Positions 30,950 to 41,489 of a DNA stretch of 64,000 nt are shown here, in pieces. The stretch's first letter is position 1, and each line of letters opens with the position of its first letter. The notes beneath the pieces were generated by a model. That model had not been told where the DNA came from. It worked only from the letters and a program-made list of their open reading frames with translations, and searched no databases. The translations under genes were made by a program, and so were the position numbers. Source of the stretch: Megascapheus bottae (Eukaryota; Chordata; Mammalia; Rodentia; Geomyidae); assembly GCA_024803745.1 (NCBI GenBank), contig JANJXV010000037.1, positions 2,045,001 to 2,109,000 on the forward strand. Reading direction: 5' to 3'.

Positions 30950-31162
30950 TGTGCTGGCCCTGGGGCTTGAACTCAGAGCCTTGAGCTCTTGGTGAGTTTT
31001 TTGTTGTTGTTCAAGACTGCTGTTTTATCACTTCCACATCTCCCCTTCCAGCCATTTGCTGGTTAATTGGAGATCTGCATGTTGTAGATTTATCTGCCCA
31101 CCTTTGCATCTGATTCCCAGATCTCAGCCTCCTAAGGTGCTGGTGCTATCTTTCACATGGGA
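30950..31162 (-). repeat. dimeric SINE, diverged
   Basis: From CCCTGGGGCTTGAACTCAG to CAGCCTCCTAAGGTGC. Confidence 0.6.
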
Positions 31163-31174
31163 TTTTTTTTCTTC

Positions 31175-31370
31175 TGTTTCTCTTTTTTTGCCTAGGGCTA
31201 GCCTAGGACCCTGAACCTGCTGTCTAAGCCTTCCTCAGGGCTGGGATAACATGCCCATGCCACCATGCCTGGCCTATTGATTGAGATAGAGTTTCACTAA
31301 CTTGCCTGGCCTAGCTCCACTCTGCTTCCTGATAGCTGGGGTGGCAGGCGGAAGCCATCTCTCCTGGCCC
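31175..31370 (-). repeat. old SINE (B1-like)
   Basis: GCCACCATGCCTGGCC and GATAGAGTTTCACTAACTTG mark 7SL-derived complement sequence. Confidence 0.45.
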
Positions 31371-31371
31371 A

Positions 31372-31860
31372 CAGCAAGCATCATCACAGGTGCTGATGCA
31401 GGAGCCTCACATACAGTCTAAACAGTACATATCATCCCTCCCTCCCTGGGCGGAGAAAATGAATCCCACCGTGTAGAAAGTCCCAGGTGCAGTGAGAGGT
31501 TCTGGGGTAATCCTCCTCCTCACTCTCCATTTCATCTGACTTTAATACTCCAAGGGGCATAGCCGGTCCAGCAGAACCACTATGGACAGGCCCCTCTGGA
31601 GACTGTGAAACCGAAGCCACGCCACTCTATGAGGTTCAAAACTCAGAAACGACAATCTCCCTGTTGGGGGTGGGGGTGCTTTTGCCTCCTAGAATACCTC
31701 CATATCTATGGTTCTGGCTTCTAGGGGTGCTGGGTCTAGGAGCCTAAGTCCAGCACGGGGAAAAACCACCCCGAAATGAGAAGGTCAATTGTCAACACCA
31801 GGGATGGAAGAGACAAGGACTTCAGAGGAGGGGTGTCCTGGTACCAAAACTATTTCCAAA
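31372..31860. other. unassigned intergenic sequence
   Basis: Unique sequence; nothing further recognised. Confidence 0.35.
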
Positions 31861-31862
31861 AG

Positions 31863-31918
31863 AGGCCAGGTGTGGTGGTACATGACTATAATCTCAGCAC
31901 CAGAGAAGCTGACGACTG
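31863..31918 (+). repeat. B1-like SINE fragment
   Basis: GGCCAGGTGTGGTGGTACATG, then ATAATCTCAGCACC. Confidence 0.55.
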
Positions 31919-32091
31919 CATTTGTTTACAATTCCACCTGGCTTTACAACAGACTTTCTGATAGTGAGGTCTGTTTGTTCTCGGAAGTGTTATTGACGGC
32001 AACGCTGGTGCAGGATTGACGTTCCTGGTTGCTGAAGCAGGGAGGATGGTTCCACTCCACCTGGTAGTGTCTCTCTCTGTCTCTGTCTCTG

Positions 32092-32190
32092 TCTCTTGAT
32101 CATGGGCTTGAACTCCAGGCCTGGGCACTGATCTTGAGCTCTTCAGCTCAAGGCTAGTTCTCTACCACTTGAGCCACATGCAAATTTTTC
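32092..32190 (-). repeat. ID-like SINE half
   Basis: GGGCTTGAACTCCAGGCCTGG to CTCTACCACTTGAGCCACAT. Confidence 0.65.
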
Positions 32191-32229
32191 TGTCTTGATG
32201 AAGAATCTCTGCTACTGAACCCTGACAGA

Positions 32230-32300
32230 GAACAAGTTCAAGGCCAGCCTAGAAACAGACATACAGTGAGAACTTGTCTCAAAAGAAAAGAAAAGAGAGC
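32230..32300 (+). repeat. B1 3' fragment
   Basis: AAGTTCAAGGCCAGCCTAG to CTTGTCTCAAAAG, the 3' end of a 7SL-like unit whose tail became the GGAA repeat. Confidence 0.55.
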
Positions 32301-32422
32301 AAGGAAGGAAGAAGGAAGGAAGGAAGGAAGGAAGGAAGGAAGGAAGGAAGGAAGGAAGGAAGGAAGGAAGGAAGGAAGGGAGGGAGGGAGGGAGGGAGGG
32401 AGGGAGGGAAGGAGGGAGGGAA
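32301..32422. repeat. (GGAA)n then (GGGA)n repeat
   Basis: About 19 GGAA units switch to GGGA units. It grew from the A-rich tail of the SINE fragment before it. GGAA arrays can bind ETS factors, but no function is inferred here. Confidence 0.95.
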
Positions 32423-32436
32423 AAGAATCACATGAA

Positions 32437-32655
32437 GCTGGGTGTTGGTGGCTCATGCCTAGTTACTTAGGAGGCTGAGGCCTAAGGGATCAGGGTTCAA
32501 AGCCAGCCCTGGGAAGGAACTATATGAGACTCATGTCCATTTAACCAGCAAAAAGCAAGAAGTGAAGGTCTGACTCAAGTGGTAGTGCCTCAGCCTTCAA
32601 TGAAAAAGCTAAAGGACAAGGCTCAGGTGCTGCACGAAAGCCCTAGCACGCTAAC
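32437..32655 (+). repeat. dimeric SINE (B1-like + ID-like)
   Basis: GCTGGGTGTTGGTGGCTCATG to GCACGAAAGCCCTAGC. Confidence 0.7.
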
Positions 32656-32657
32656 AC

Positions 32658-32659
32658 AT

Positions 32660-32688
<29 letters not shown>
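32658..32688. repeat. (CA)n microsatellite
   Basis: About 14 CA units in the tail position of the preceding SINE. Confidence 0.9.
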
Positions 32689-32689
<1 letters not shown>

Positions 32690-32690
<1 letters not shown>

Positions 32691-33224
32691 ATGATCACCA
32701 TCAAATAGTAGTCACTCCTGTGCTTTCTCTGTCCTGCCCACAGCGCCTCTCAGGCGTTCCCATCTGTAGACCAGGTGTGAAGCAGCCTTGACCGTCCTCA
32801 GGTGTTGGGGATGAGGGGAGCTGTGTGGGGGAGGCAGACGCCATGGGAGGGGAGGTCATGTTTAGGAGTGTGTCGGAATAGGTGAGTTCTGTTTCCTCTA
32901 AGATGCTCAGTGGAGGGAGGAGAAACTCCATTCAGGCGGGTGAGGGAGGTGTATCTCCTCTACAGGATCCTTTCTGTAGGATGAGCGTCATTAGTGTAGT
33001 TAGAACATTCCAGAAGTTCAAGTTCAGAAACACCAGGACAAAGGGGGCTGGTGGATGTCTTGGTAAGGTGGCCAGGGTCTCCATCACTAAAAAAGCACGC
33101 GTAGAGGCTGGATGGCAACTGAACAAGTCCTTTCTAGCCCACACTCTACGAACCTCATCTCACCAGCTTGCTCCTGGCCCGTTATTGACTTCATACCAAG
33201 TCTATACAAAGGCACCCAGAACAG
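32690..33224. other. unassigned intergenic sequence
   Basis: Unique sequence; no exon recognised. Confidence 0.35.
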
Positions 33225-33225
33225 G

Positions 33226-33452
33226 ACACGGGTGACGCATGCCTGTAACCCCAGCTGCTCAGGAGGCTGAGATTGGAGGATCAGGGTTAGAAGCCAGCTT
33301 GCAACCTCGTGAGATTCTTATCTCCAATAAACCACAGAAAAAGTCAGAAGTGGCTCTGTAGCTCAAGGGATGGAGCTCTAGCCTTGAGCTCCTGGGTCAC
33401 ACTCAGGTCCTGAATGCAAGCCCCAGGACCAGCAAAAAATAAAATAAAAGAC
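33226..33452 (+). repeat. dimeric SINE (B1-like + ID-like)
   Basis: ACACGGGTGACGCATGCC to GCAAGCCCCAGGACCAGC with an A-rich tail. Confidence 0.75.
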
Positions 33453-33609
33453 ACTCAGGCATTTGTGGAGAAGCAGCTACGTCTTAGACCGGGACATATC
33501 CCCTGAGTTAAAAATTAAGCTCCATGTGTTCTTTTCAGTGAACATAGAACTTCAGGGATGAGAGTTTGAATTTGGAAAGTAAGTTCATTGATGACCATCG
33601 ATATTTCTG

Positions 33610-33840
33610 TATCTGGTACTAGAGCTTGTACTTAGGACCTAGCACTCCTAATTTGGCTTTGTCACTCAGGGCTGGCACTCGATGACATCAGCCACATCTC
33701 CACTTCTGGCTTTTTGGACATGGTCAATTGGACATGGAAGTCTCATGGAGTCTCCTGCCCTGGTTGGCTTTGAACTGTGATCATCATATTTCATTCTCCT
33801 GAGCAGTTAGGATCACAGGCATGAGCCACCAACGCTCTAC
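33610..33840 (-). repeat. dimeric SINE, diverged
   Basis: GGTACTAGAGCTTGTACTTAG to GGCATGAGCCACCAACGC. Confidence 0.65.
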
Positions 33841-33841
33841 T

Positions 33842-35450
33842 TTCTGAAATTCTTCTAATCACTCAGTGATTAAACCATTTTCTTTAAAACAGAAGGCTGT
33901 TCACAAGATATAATTGAGGGAGCATTTTTTTTGAAAAGCTTAGTATAGACTTTAATCTGTCTAATCCCATTGAAGTCAGACCATGTGTCTGTGCATGTGT
34001 GGAGAAGTGTGTGTAAGTGTGCTTGCAGCCAGGTGCCCTGCTGGAGATTGAGTTTTCACCTTCTTCTCCTGCAGTCTACTGCGCAGGCGTGCCAGAATGA
34101 ATCTCACTGGAGGTTCTGGAAATGGCAGGGGAGGGTGAGTGCTGCCACTGTCCCAAGAGAAGCAGAGAGCAAACCTTCTCTGTTGCTCACCAGGGAAGAG
34201 TGCACATGGAGTTGGAAGTTCTGTGGTGAAGCTCAGTCCTTCCTGATGTTTGTCACCACCTGACACAGATGCGGACAGGAAGTGGGAACTTAAAGGCTGA
34301 CCTGGGAGAGCCTTGGGGGGTTGGCTGGGAGCTCATTCCTGGTCTGTGGGGGAATATTAGCTTCACCCCTGGTGGCCCTTTAGGAACTGAGAACTTGACC
34401 TGCACCCCAGGCCATAACTCAGTGGTAGCACCTCCCACTTGGTCATTTAGTTCTAAGAAAATGCATGAATATAGAACCAAATGAGACTGGAACCACTGCC
34501 TACTGAGACACTTGAAAGGCCCAGGGCACCGTGGGGTGTCAGACAGAGGGAGTGAGCTACACATCTGATTACCTGATATTCCTAGCGCAGACAGTGTGGA
34601 TGTTTGACCATCTAGGGCTCATGAGTTGCACTCTGAGTGGTGCAAAGAAACACTGCAGTAGCACAGGAGAGTGGGCATGTGACTTTACATGTGTGTCAAA
34701 ATGCACTGGTGGCAAGAATGCATCAGTTCAACAAAATAGAACAGAGTTTTCTCTGGCCTTCATGATCGAGTTCTGTATTTGATTTTTTTCTTTTCAATCC
34801 ATTATTTCCTATTGAGCATGAACTGTGTTTCACTATCAGGAAGAACCCAGCAATTATTACCTTATATAAAGCACTTAGCAAGTCCCCCACCATAGTACAC
34901 TTTGCGTTAGAACTTAGGAATGCCACATGTGCAAAATGGGACATTAACTGTAGAGTTGAGGTGTGAGGTGTGGTACTACCAGGGCTGATAGCAGGAAACA
35001 AACCATTCCTGTTTATTTAAGCAGAATAAGAATTACTACAGGAAACTAGATGCTTACACAGTTAGGAAGACTGGAGAAGTTGGCTCCAAGCAATATCCTG
35101 GGAACACGAGAGAATGGCGTGTCTAGGTGATACCTTGTCTGGGCTGAGGGATGCCGAGATAGATGGTAAGGCATTACTGCTGTCTCGTCTCTGAAGATGT
35201 TTCTGGAAGATATTGGCGATTCCATCAGGAGACCGAATGTCGAATTCATGCAGTCTAAATGAAACAGAAAGGTGAAGGAAGGTGACCCCTCTCTGCCTTT
35301 CAGCTGGAGCAGCACCCCTGCCTCTCTATCCGGGGGTCCCTAGCACTGGTACAGCCGCTCTTAGGTTGTCAGACTTGTGAACATGACGGAGTCAGAGTTC
35401 CACCAGCTGCTCTTCTGGGTTTCACTGAGGGGACTTTAAAACGCCTTCAG
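33842..35450. other. SINE-free intergenic segment
   Basis: About 1.6 kb of unique sequence. A short near-CArG motif (CCTTATATAA) occurs at 34859-34868. This lies near where the CARMN 5' end could be, but no promoter is demonstrable. Confidence 0.35.
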
Positions 35451-35452
35451 TT

Positions 35453-35598
35453 CAGGGCCTTGAGTTTAGCCTAATGGTAGGGCACTTGCCTAGCATGCAT
35501 GAAGACCTGGGTTCAATTCCTTGGTACCACACACATAGAAAAAGCCAGAAGTGGTGCTAGGGCTCAAGTGGTTCATATCTCAGGACTGGAAAAAAATT
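35453..35598 (+). repeat. ID-dimer SINE with internal deletion
   Basis: The first unit is complete (TAGCCTAATGGTAGGGCAC to GGTTCAATTCCTTGG). The second unit jumps from GGGCTCAAGTGGTTCAT to CAGGACTGGAAAA, losing about 60 bp. Confidence 0.75.
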
Positions 35599-35687
35599 TT
35601 TTTTCTTCAGTTCAATGAAAAGAAAAAAACCCCACTGTTTATTCATTTTCTCTGCAAAGAATTGGCAAAGCCTTTTCTTTTTTTATT

Positions 35688-35800
35688 AAATATTTTTATT
35701 GTTATTATAAGGTGATGTACAAAATGGTTACTGTGTCTTAAGTCAAATAATGAGTACATTTCTTTTTGGACAGTGTCTCTTCTTCCTTGGCTCTCTCCCA
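35688..35800 (-). repeat. L1-like 3' end fragment (copy 3 of 3)
   Basis: Minus-strand AATGTACTCATTATTTGAC and TTTTGTACATCACC, with an ATAA-type tail, match 31-180 and 16070-16158. Confidence 0.5.
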
Positions 35801-35869
35801 GTTTTTCCCTCCTATCTCTGCCCATAAGTTGGGTAATTTACTTTCAAATAGTGTCTACTAAGTTTCATT

Positions 35870-36088
35870 ACTGTATTTTTTTTTGTAGTTTTGTAGATTA
35901 AACTTGGGGCTTTGCACTTGCTAAGGAAGAGCTTTACCAGGTAAGCCATGTCTCTAGTCCTTTCCTTTTAGTTTGTTTTTCATACAGGGTCTTGTAATAC
36001 CTGCCACTGCTGACCTCAAACTGTGATTGTCCTATCTCCACCTCCGAGTATCCAGGATTACAGTTGTGTACCACCATGCCCAACAAAC
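35870..36088 (-). repeat. old SINE
   Basis: CTTTACCAGGTAAGCCATG and GATTACAGTTGTGTACCACC mark ID-like and B1-like complement. Confidence 0.55.
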
Positions 36089-36469
36089 TATGGGACTTGC
36101 TGACCTTCCTAACTGTGTGAGCTGATTTCCATACCTGTCTCTTCATATCCTGCTGGCTGTATTTCTCTGGAGGACCCTGACTTTGCACCGTTCACTCAAG
36201 GAGAAGAGGGGGGATCTCTGTCAGAGGTTAAGCACTCACTGTTGGAGCTGAGCCCAGGCTTAGAACTATACCTGCCTCCTCTTGACACCACTGCAAGCAA
36301 CTGACCCTTGACGATGTATCAACCCAAGCTGATGTCAGCCAGCCAAGGCTACTGTGACAAAATGGGCTGGGAAGCTGGGATGGAGGGAAGCATAGTCTCA
36401 TGGTTCTGTAGGCTGGATATAAAGACCAAGGTGTGCTGGGATTGGTTCTTTCTGAAGCTAAAGAATCTG

Positions 36470-36644
36470 GGTCAGGTGTTAGTGGAATCTATCGGTAATC
36501 CTAGCTACTTTAGGAGGCTGAGATCTGAGGATTGCAGTTCAAAGCCAGCCTGGGCAGATAGTTCAGAAAAAAAAAAAAAAGCTATAGGAGAAGCACCCAG
36601 CCCTGAGTTCAAGACCCAGTACCAGCAAAAAGAAAAAAAAAAGA
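36470..36644 (+). repeat. dimeric SINE, truncated
   Basis: GGTAATCCTAGCTACTTTAGG to GAGTTCAAGACCCAGTACC with two A-rich tracts. Confidence 0.65.
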
Positions 36645-36799
36645 TTCTACTCCATTCCTTATACAACTTCTGAGTATTTGCTAATAATCTCTGGCATCCG
36701 GTGGCTGGTAGCTACCCCATCCCAGCTCTTCCTCCATTTCCACAGCATTCTCCTTACACGGGCTGTCTCCAAGCCCCCGACTCTCCAGATAGTTGTTTC

Positions 36800-36932
36800 C
36801 TAGAAATGAGGTCTCACTGTGTAACAAAGCCTGGCCTCCAACTCAATTACACAGCCCAGGTTCATCTCAAGCTCCTCCTGCTCAGCCTCGCTGGTGCTGG
36901 GATTATAGTTGTGTGCTACCATATCAGGTTCT
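36800..36932 (-). repeat. B1-like SINE
   Basis: GAGGTCTCACTGTGTAAC to GTTGTGTGCTACCATATC. Confidence 0.65.
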
Positions 36933-37022
36933 ACACTATCCTCTTATAAAGGACAACAATCCTGTAGAAACAGGGGCCCGCTCTATTCTCTAGTGTGACT
37001 TCATCCGCAAAAATCTCTATTT

Positions 37023-37032
37023 CCAAATATGG
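37023..37032. promoter_or_regulatory. CArG-box match (weak candidate)
   Basis: CCAAATATGG fits CC(A/T)6GG, but it is one of four matches in the window, about the number expected by chance. Confidence 0.15.
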
Positions 37033-37252
37033 TCAGATTCTGAGGGGTGAGGATTAGGATCTTGCCATGTGAGTTGGGGGAACACAATTCATCTTTGAGC
37101 ACGAGAGGGGGATTGCTGTGGACGTGCTCCATGTGTGGTAGCTACAATGAACCCCAGGAAAATGGTCTTCCTCCAGGCCCTGGTGAGTCTGGGAAAGGCT
37201 GACTTTAGCTTGCAAGACTTAGCAGACTTTAGCTTCCTTCAGCCATGAAGGA

Positions 37253-37465
37253 ACTCAGAACTGGTGACTCACCCCTGTAATCCTAGCTACTCGGGAAGCT
37301 GAGATCTGAGAAACCTGTCCAAGTAGGAAAGTCTATGAGATTCTCATCTCCAATTACCAACCAAAAAGCTGGAAGAGTAGGTGTGTCTCAAGTAGTAGAA
37401 TATTAGCCTAGAGCAAACTAGCTTAGCACTCAGGCTGAGTTCAAGTCTTAAGACTGGCACAAGTG
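37253..37465 (+). repeat. dimeric SINE (B1-like + ID-like)
   Basis: CTGGTGACTCACCCCTGTAATC to GAGTTCAAGTCTTAAGAC, with GT/AT microsatellite tail. Confidence 0.7.
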
Positions 37466-37529
37466 TGTGTGCGTGTTTGTGCACGTGTGTGTGTGCATGC
37501 ATGTGCATATGCACACACACATATATTTG

Positions 37530-37572
<43 letters not shown>

Positions 37573-37605
37573 TCACACAGGCACACACACACACAGCCTT
37601 TAGCA
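37466..37605. repeat. (GT)n-(CA)n-(TA)n compound microsatellite
   Basis: Alternating purine-pyrimidine runs with about 18 TA units at 37535-37570. Confidence 0.95.
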
Positions 37606-37681
37606 GTAAAGGGATTCTAGAAACCTGTTGCCCAGAATTCTCAACCTAAATCCAACACCCTGTACCTACCACTATGCCCTG

Positions 37682-38345
37682 TTTTTTTTTTTAAGAATTT
37701 ATTAACATTGATTTTTACATCATATTTCGAATGACATGTTTAACAAACAAGTATTCGAGAAGGGAATCTCTATATACAATCACTGGCACTTAGTTTTTAG
37801 AACATAATCAAAATTAGGCTAAGGGTTTGTATATCATAGATACATACTGATCTATGAAATAAAACATGTCGATAGAGTCATAAGTTTTTATGCCTATGTA
37901 GTTGCCCTGGTTGTTTTTAAAATGGCAAAATTCCATGAGTCTGGGGTTCTAGAAAAAAAGCCCTATCCTCAAAAACCAGAAGATGGGGTGATGCCTTTAC
38001 TTTGTCCTCAACTTACAGGTAACAACCACCTCCTACCAGACAGACAGCTCTATCAAATACAATTCACTCAACAAACACCACAGTGCTCACAGTTATTGCC
38101 AAAACTCTAGCACTTTCTGCTGGGAACTAATAATTTTATAACGATGTCGCACAATGCTCTTCTGGGATCATTTAAAAAAGATTATTTTCTGCTCTCAACT
38201 ATGACGAGTTCCTTTCTACCATTACTTATCTTACGTCTTGACCCTCTCATGAACAGATGCAATCCTGACCTAACACCCCTCTCTTGCACCATTAGTGGTT
38301 TATTTATCTTTGTGCAGGTGGTGTGGATTCAATAAAAGGAGAGAG
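37682..38345 (-). repeat. probable processed transcript retrocopy (3' UTR type)
   Basis: On the minus strand the segment ends in AATAAA (37693-37698 region), then TTCTT and A11, like a reverse-transcribed mRNA 3' end. The AT-rich body has many stops in all frames, fitting a 3' UTR. Another in-body AATAAA occurs near its 5' end. The source transcript is not recognised and no clear target-site duplication was found; it could also be an old transposon end. Confidence 0.4.
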
Positions 38346-38361
38346 TCCTCACTGATGCTCT

Positions 38362-38597
38362 TTTCTGTTTGTTTTGTGCCAGTGCTAGGACTTGAACTCA
38401 GGGCTTGAACACTGTCCCTGAGCTTTTTCACTCAAGGCTGGTGCTCTACCACTTGAGCTATAGCAATGCTTATGGCTTTTTGGTGGTTCACTGGAGATAA
38501 GAGTCTCATAAATGTCCCGGTAGGAGCTGGCTTAGAACCATGATCCTCAGATCTCAGTCTTCTGGGGAGTTACTATTATAGAAGTGAACCACCAATC
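38362..38597 (-). repeat. dimeric SINE (B1-like + ID-like)
   Basis: GCCAGTGCTAGGACTTGAAC to ATTATAGAAGTGAACCACC. Confidence 0.75.
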
Positions 38598-38667
38598 AAT
38601 GGCCTTTTGTTGGAGAGGAATGAATTTGAGCTTTCTTTCCTCTGTCTCTGTCTCTCTTTCTCTCTCT

Positions 38668-38852
38668 GTCATCCTGGGGCTTAAACTCAGGGCCTGGACA
38701 CTCTCCTTGAGGTTTCTTAAGGCTAGCACTCTACCACATGAGCCACAGCACCACTTCCAGCTTTATCTGTGTATGTGGTACCAAGGAATTGCACCCAGGG
38801 CTTTGTGCATGCCAGACAAGCATTCTACTATTAGGCCATACTCCCAGCCCTG
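38668..38852 (-). repeat. ID-dimer SINE (IDL-Geo-like)
   Basis: TCCTGGGGCTTAAACTCAGG to GGCCATACTCCCAGCCC. It ends 43 bp before the inverted-duplication arm. Confidence 0.75.
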
Positions 38853-38894
38853 AATTCTGGGTTTCTTCATAGTACCCAGCTTAAACATTAAATT

Positions 38895-39152
38895 CTTGTT
38901 CTGGGTTTCACACTGAGCTAGGCCAGGGGCTCTGAAGATTAAGAAGAGCAAGTTCTTCTTCCAGGGGGCAAGCAGGCAGGCAGGTCACACAGAGTCCCTG
39001 GGGAGCACAAGGCATGCTGGGAGCTCACTTCCTGCAGGAAGGTCACCATGACTCCATGAGAACAGGGCAGGAAAGGGTGAGAAACTGGCAGGGGCAAAGG
39101 CTAACATACAGCTTCAGAACTAGTGGGTTCTGTGGGCCATGGAGTGACATTC
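38895..39152 (+). repeat. inverted duplication, left arm
   Basis: This arm is the reverse complement of 41126-41402. Over its inner ~153 bp (39000-39152) I count about 4 mismatches, roughly 97% identity. The outer part is also matched but with small indels: the right arm has two extra blocks (about 20 and 16 bp) and lacks about 12 bp. The arm is not a SINE or known L1 part. It ends abruptly at 39152 (ACATTC), followed by a CCCACC sequence absent from the other arm. Confidence 0.9.
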
Positions 39153-39218
39153 CCCACCCCAGCCAGGCTACCACCCTTTCATTTGTTAGGTCATGTGCTA
39201 AGGAAGAAAAGGGGAAGC

Positions 39219-39279
<61 letters not shown>

Positions 39280-39280
39280 G

Positions 39281-39330
<50 letters not shown>
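39219..39330. repeat. (TC)n-(CA)n compound microsatellite
   Basis: About 27 TC units then about 21 CA units. The TC tract is the complement of the GA tract that touches the other arm of the inverted duplication. Confidence 0.95.
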
Positions 39331-39334
<4 letters not shown>

Positions 39335-40225
39335 AGAAAATCCTTTCACTCAATTGCTGTAGAACAAATTCACATTGGCTCTCAGTGTATGGAAGGAAGG
39401 AGGACTGGGCCAACAGAGGGGAGAGGGTTAAGGATTGGACTTACCCATTTTCCTCTGTGCTGTGAAGGTACTCCTTCTCCCCCCTTCCCCTTTCCCCCCT
39501 TCCCTTCTCCCTCACAGCCTCTCCCAGCCCCAGCCTGTCTCAGTCTGACATAAATCAGCTTCAGGACTTCCACTGACTCCAAGCCCTTGTAAACCACCCA
39601 GGACTGTTAAACAAATCTTATAATTAGAAGCCAGGAGGTTTCCTAAACCGAGTGAATAATGTACCGTTACCCTATGTTTGTTCACTGGATGCTCAACTCC
39701 CTGTTCCATGACCCAGAGGAGCTTCAACCTTGGGTTTCCAAGAAGCCTTAATAAGGTAATGTTTATAAGGTTCTTAACTTTACAACTCTGCTGGAGTACA
39801 ACTGTGAAACCAGAACAGGCCATAATTCTAAGCGGTGCCCTCCACCCCCATCCCAAGGGAGAGTAAAGTTGTCCCCTCAGATTGTGAACCACAAGCCTCA
39901 GGCCTGGAGGAAGGAGGGGGTTCTGGTCCAAGCTCTGATGCTGATGTGCTGTGTGACACTCTGAGTTTCTTTCCCTCTCTGGACTTCTGTTTGCCCATCT
40001 GTAAAGCAGAGGAAGTGACGGGTATGGCTCACAGGCCCTCTTCCAACTTCCACTCTGCAGCTGCTTTCCATGTCTACCACTCACTCCTCAGTCCTTGAGC
40101 TCAAGCAGAGATTCTTTTCCAATTCTATTTTCTTTCTTTGGTAATAAAATATGAGCTGCATAAATCTCCTCTGGGGGATTGGAAAGGCAGACAGATCTGC
40201 TTTTTTCTTTTTCTTTTGTCTTTCT
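39335..40225. other. unique sequence in the loop of the inverted duplication
   Basis: About 0.9 kb of non-repetitive sequence with a CT-rich patch at 39470-39515. Open frames here have no recognisable similarity. Confidence 0.4.
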
Positions 40226-40227
40226 TC

Positions 40228-40466
40228 CCTTTTTTTTTTTTTGTGGGTCATTGGGCTTGAACTCAGCCTAGGCGCTGTCCCTGAGCTCTTCAGCTCAAGG
40301 CTACTGCCCTACCCTTGAGCCAATCCCCATTTCCCATTTTCTAGACATTAATTGGAAATAAGTGTCTCAGGTCCTTTTGTGCCCAGGCTGGCTTTGAACC
40401 TTGAGCCTCAGATCTCAGCCTCCAGAGTAACTAGGATTATAGGTGTGAACCACTGTGCCCAGCTCA
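40228..40466 (-). repeat. dimeric SINE (B1-like + ID-like)
   Basis: Poly(T), GGGCTTGAACTCAGCCTAGG, to GGTGTGAACCACTGTGCCC. Confidence 0.75.
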
Positions 40467-40577
40467 GATCTGCCTTTCTCTGCCCCAGTGTTCAACCCCC
40501 CCCCCAAAGGCCTCTCTGGTGAGGTAAAATGTATTTAAAAACAGCAACAACAACAACAACGTGAAAACAGGTAGCGG

Positions 40578-40850
40578 AGCTGGGCCCTGGTGGCTTGTGC
40601 CTTTAGATATAAGGACCACACTTTGGAGCCTAAGCAGAAAAGTCCTTGAGGTATCATCTTTATGATGAACAACAACGACGAATTACAAGACTAGAGAAGT
40701 GGTCAGTGGTAGAACCTCAGCCACAAGCAAAAAACAAAAACAAACCCCCCTCAAACCCCAAAACTAAACCAAATCAAAACAACAACAAAAACCAGAGTTA
40801 GAGTTCAAGGCCCTGAGTTCAAGTCTCATTACTGGCACAAAACAGAAACA
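40578..40850 (+). repeat. dimeric SINE, diverged and A-rich
   Basis: GCTGGGCCCTGGTGGCTTGTG, GTGGTCAGTGGTAGAACC and GAGTTCAAGTCTCATTACTGG, with CAACAA/AAAC expansions inside. Confidence 0.6.
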
Positions 40851-40999
40851 AACAAATGTCGGTGTATGTGTGGGAGAAATCAAAGATTAGTCGGGGGGGA
40901 AAAAGTGACAAGTCCTCATGTCTCTGGGAGATAAAATAGGAAACTCATCAGAGGCAAAAGCCAGGGCTGCCCTGTTGGATGAGGTAGCAACACGAAGCC

Positions 41000-41046
41000 A
41001 TGCAATATTGTGCTCAAGTTAGAGTACTGGGTTTGATCCCAGTACT
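41000..41046 (+). repeat. ID-like fragment
   Basis: GTGCTCAAGTTAGAGTACTGG and GGTTTGATCCCAGTACTGAG. The GA repeat starts directly at its 3' end. Confidence 0.55.
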
Positions 41047-41049
41047 GAG

Positions 41050-41127
<78 letters not shown>
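41047..41127. repeat. (GA)n microsatellite
   Basis: About 38 GA units running straight into the right arm of the inverted duplication. Confidence 0.95.
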
Positions 41128-41130
<3 letters not shown>

Positions 41131-41402
41131 TCACTCCATGGCCCACAGAACCCACTAGTTCTGAAGCTGTGTGCTAGCCTTTGCCCCTGCCAGTTTCTCA
41201 CCCTTTCTTGCCCTGTTCTCATGGAGTCATGGTGACCTTCCTGCAGGAAGTGAGCTCCCAGCATGCCCTGTGCTCCCCAGGGACTTTATGTGACCTGGAA
41301 CTGCCTTTCCACCTGCCTGCTTGCCCCCTGGATGATGGAGCTCCTGAGAGAAGGAACTTGCTCTTCTTAATCTTCAGAGTCCCTGGCCTAGCTCAGAACA
41401 AG
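41126..41402 (-). repeat. inverted duplication, right arm
   Basis: Reverse complement of the left arm; bounded by GA-rich simple sequence on both sides (41047-41127 and 41401-41487). The arms are separated by 1973 bp. Confidence 0.9.
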
Positions 41403-41487
41403 AGAGACAGAGAGACAGACAGAGACACACAGAGAGAAACAGAGAGAGACAGAGAAAGGAAGAGACAAAGAGAGAGAGAGGAGAGAA
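41401..41487. repeat. GA-rich simple repeat
   Basis: AGAGAGACAGAGAGACAGAC-type sequence directly following the right arm. Confidence 0.9.
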
Positions 41488-41489
41488 TT

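Larger units (their letters stand above)
9230..34000 (-). ncRNA. CARMN: inferred host lncRNA CARMN / MIR143HG (extent uncertain)
   Basis: Both pre-miRNAs lie on the minus strand between CSNK1A1 (off the left edge by synteny) and IL17B, the place of the CARMN host gene in mammals. CARMN is a nuclear, smooth-muscle and cardiac enriched lncRNA that also serves as the primary transcript of miR-143/145. I cannot place its exons: lncRNA exons are poorly conserved, and the right boundary is only a guess from human gene size (about 20 kb upstream of miR-143). The left boundary uses the candidate poly(A) signal at 9239. Confidence 0.5.

Noticed and set aside
39014..41264. Two similar open frames beginning MLGAHFLQEGHHDSM on opposite strands
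   Set aside because: They are the two arms of the inverted duplication. The frames continue into TC/CA or GA repeats, so the similarity is DNA-level, not evidence of a protein family.
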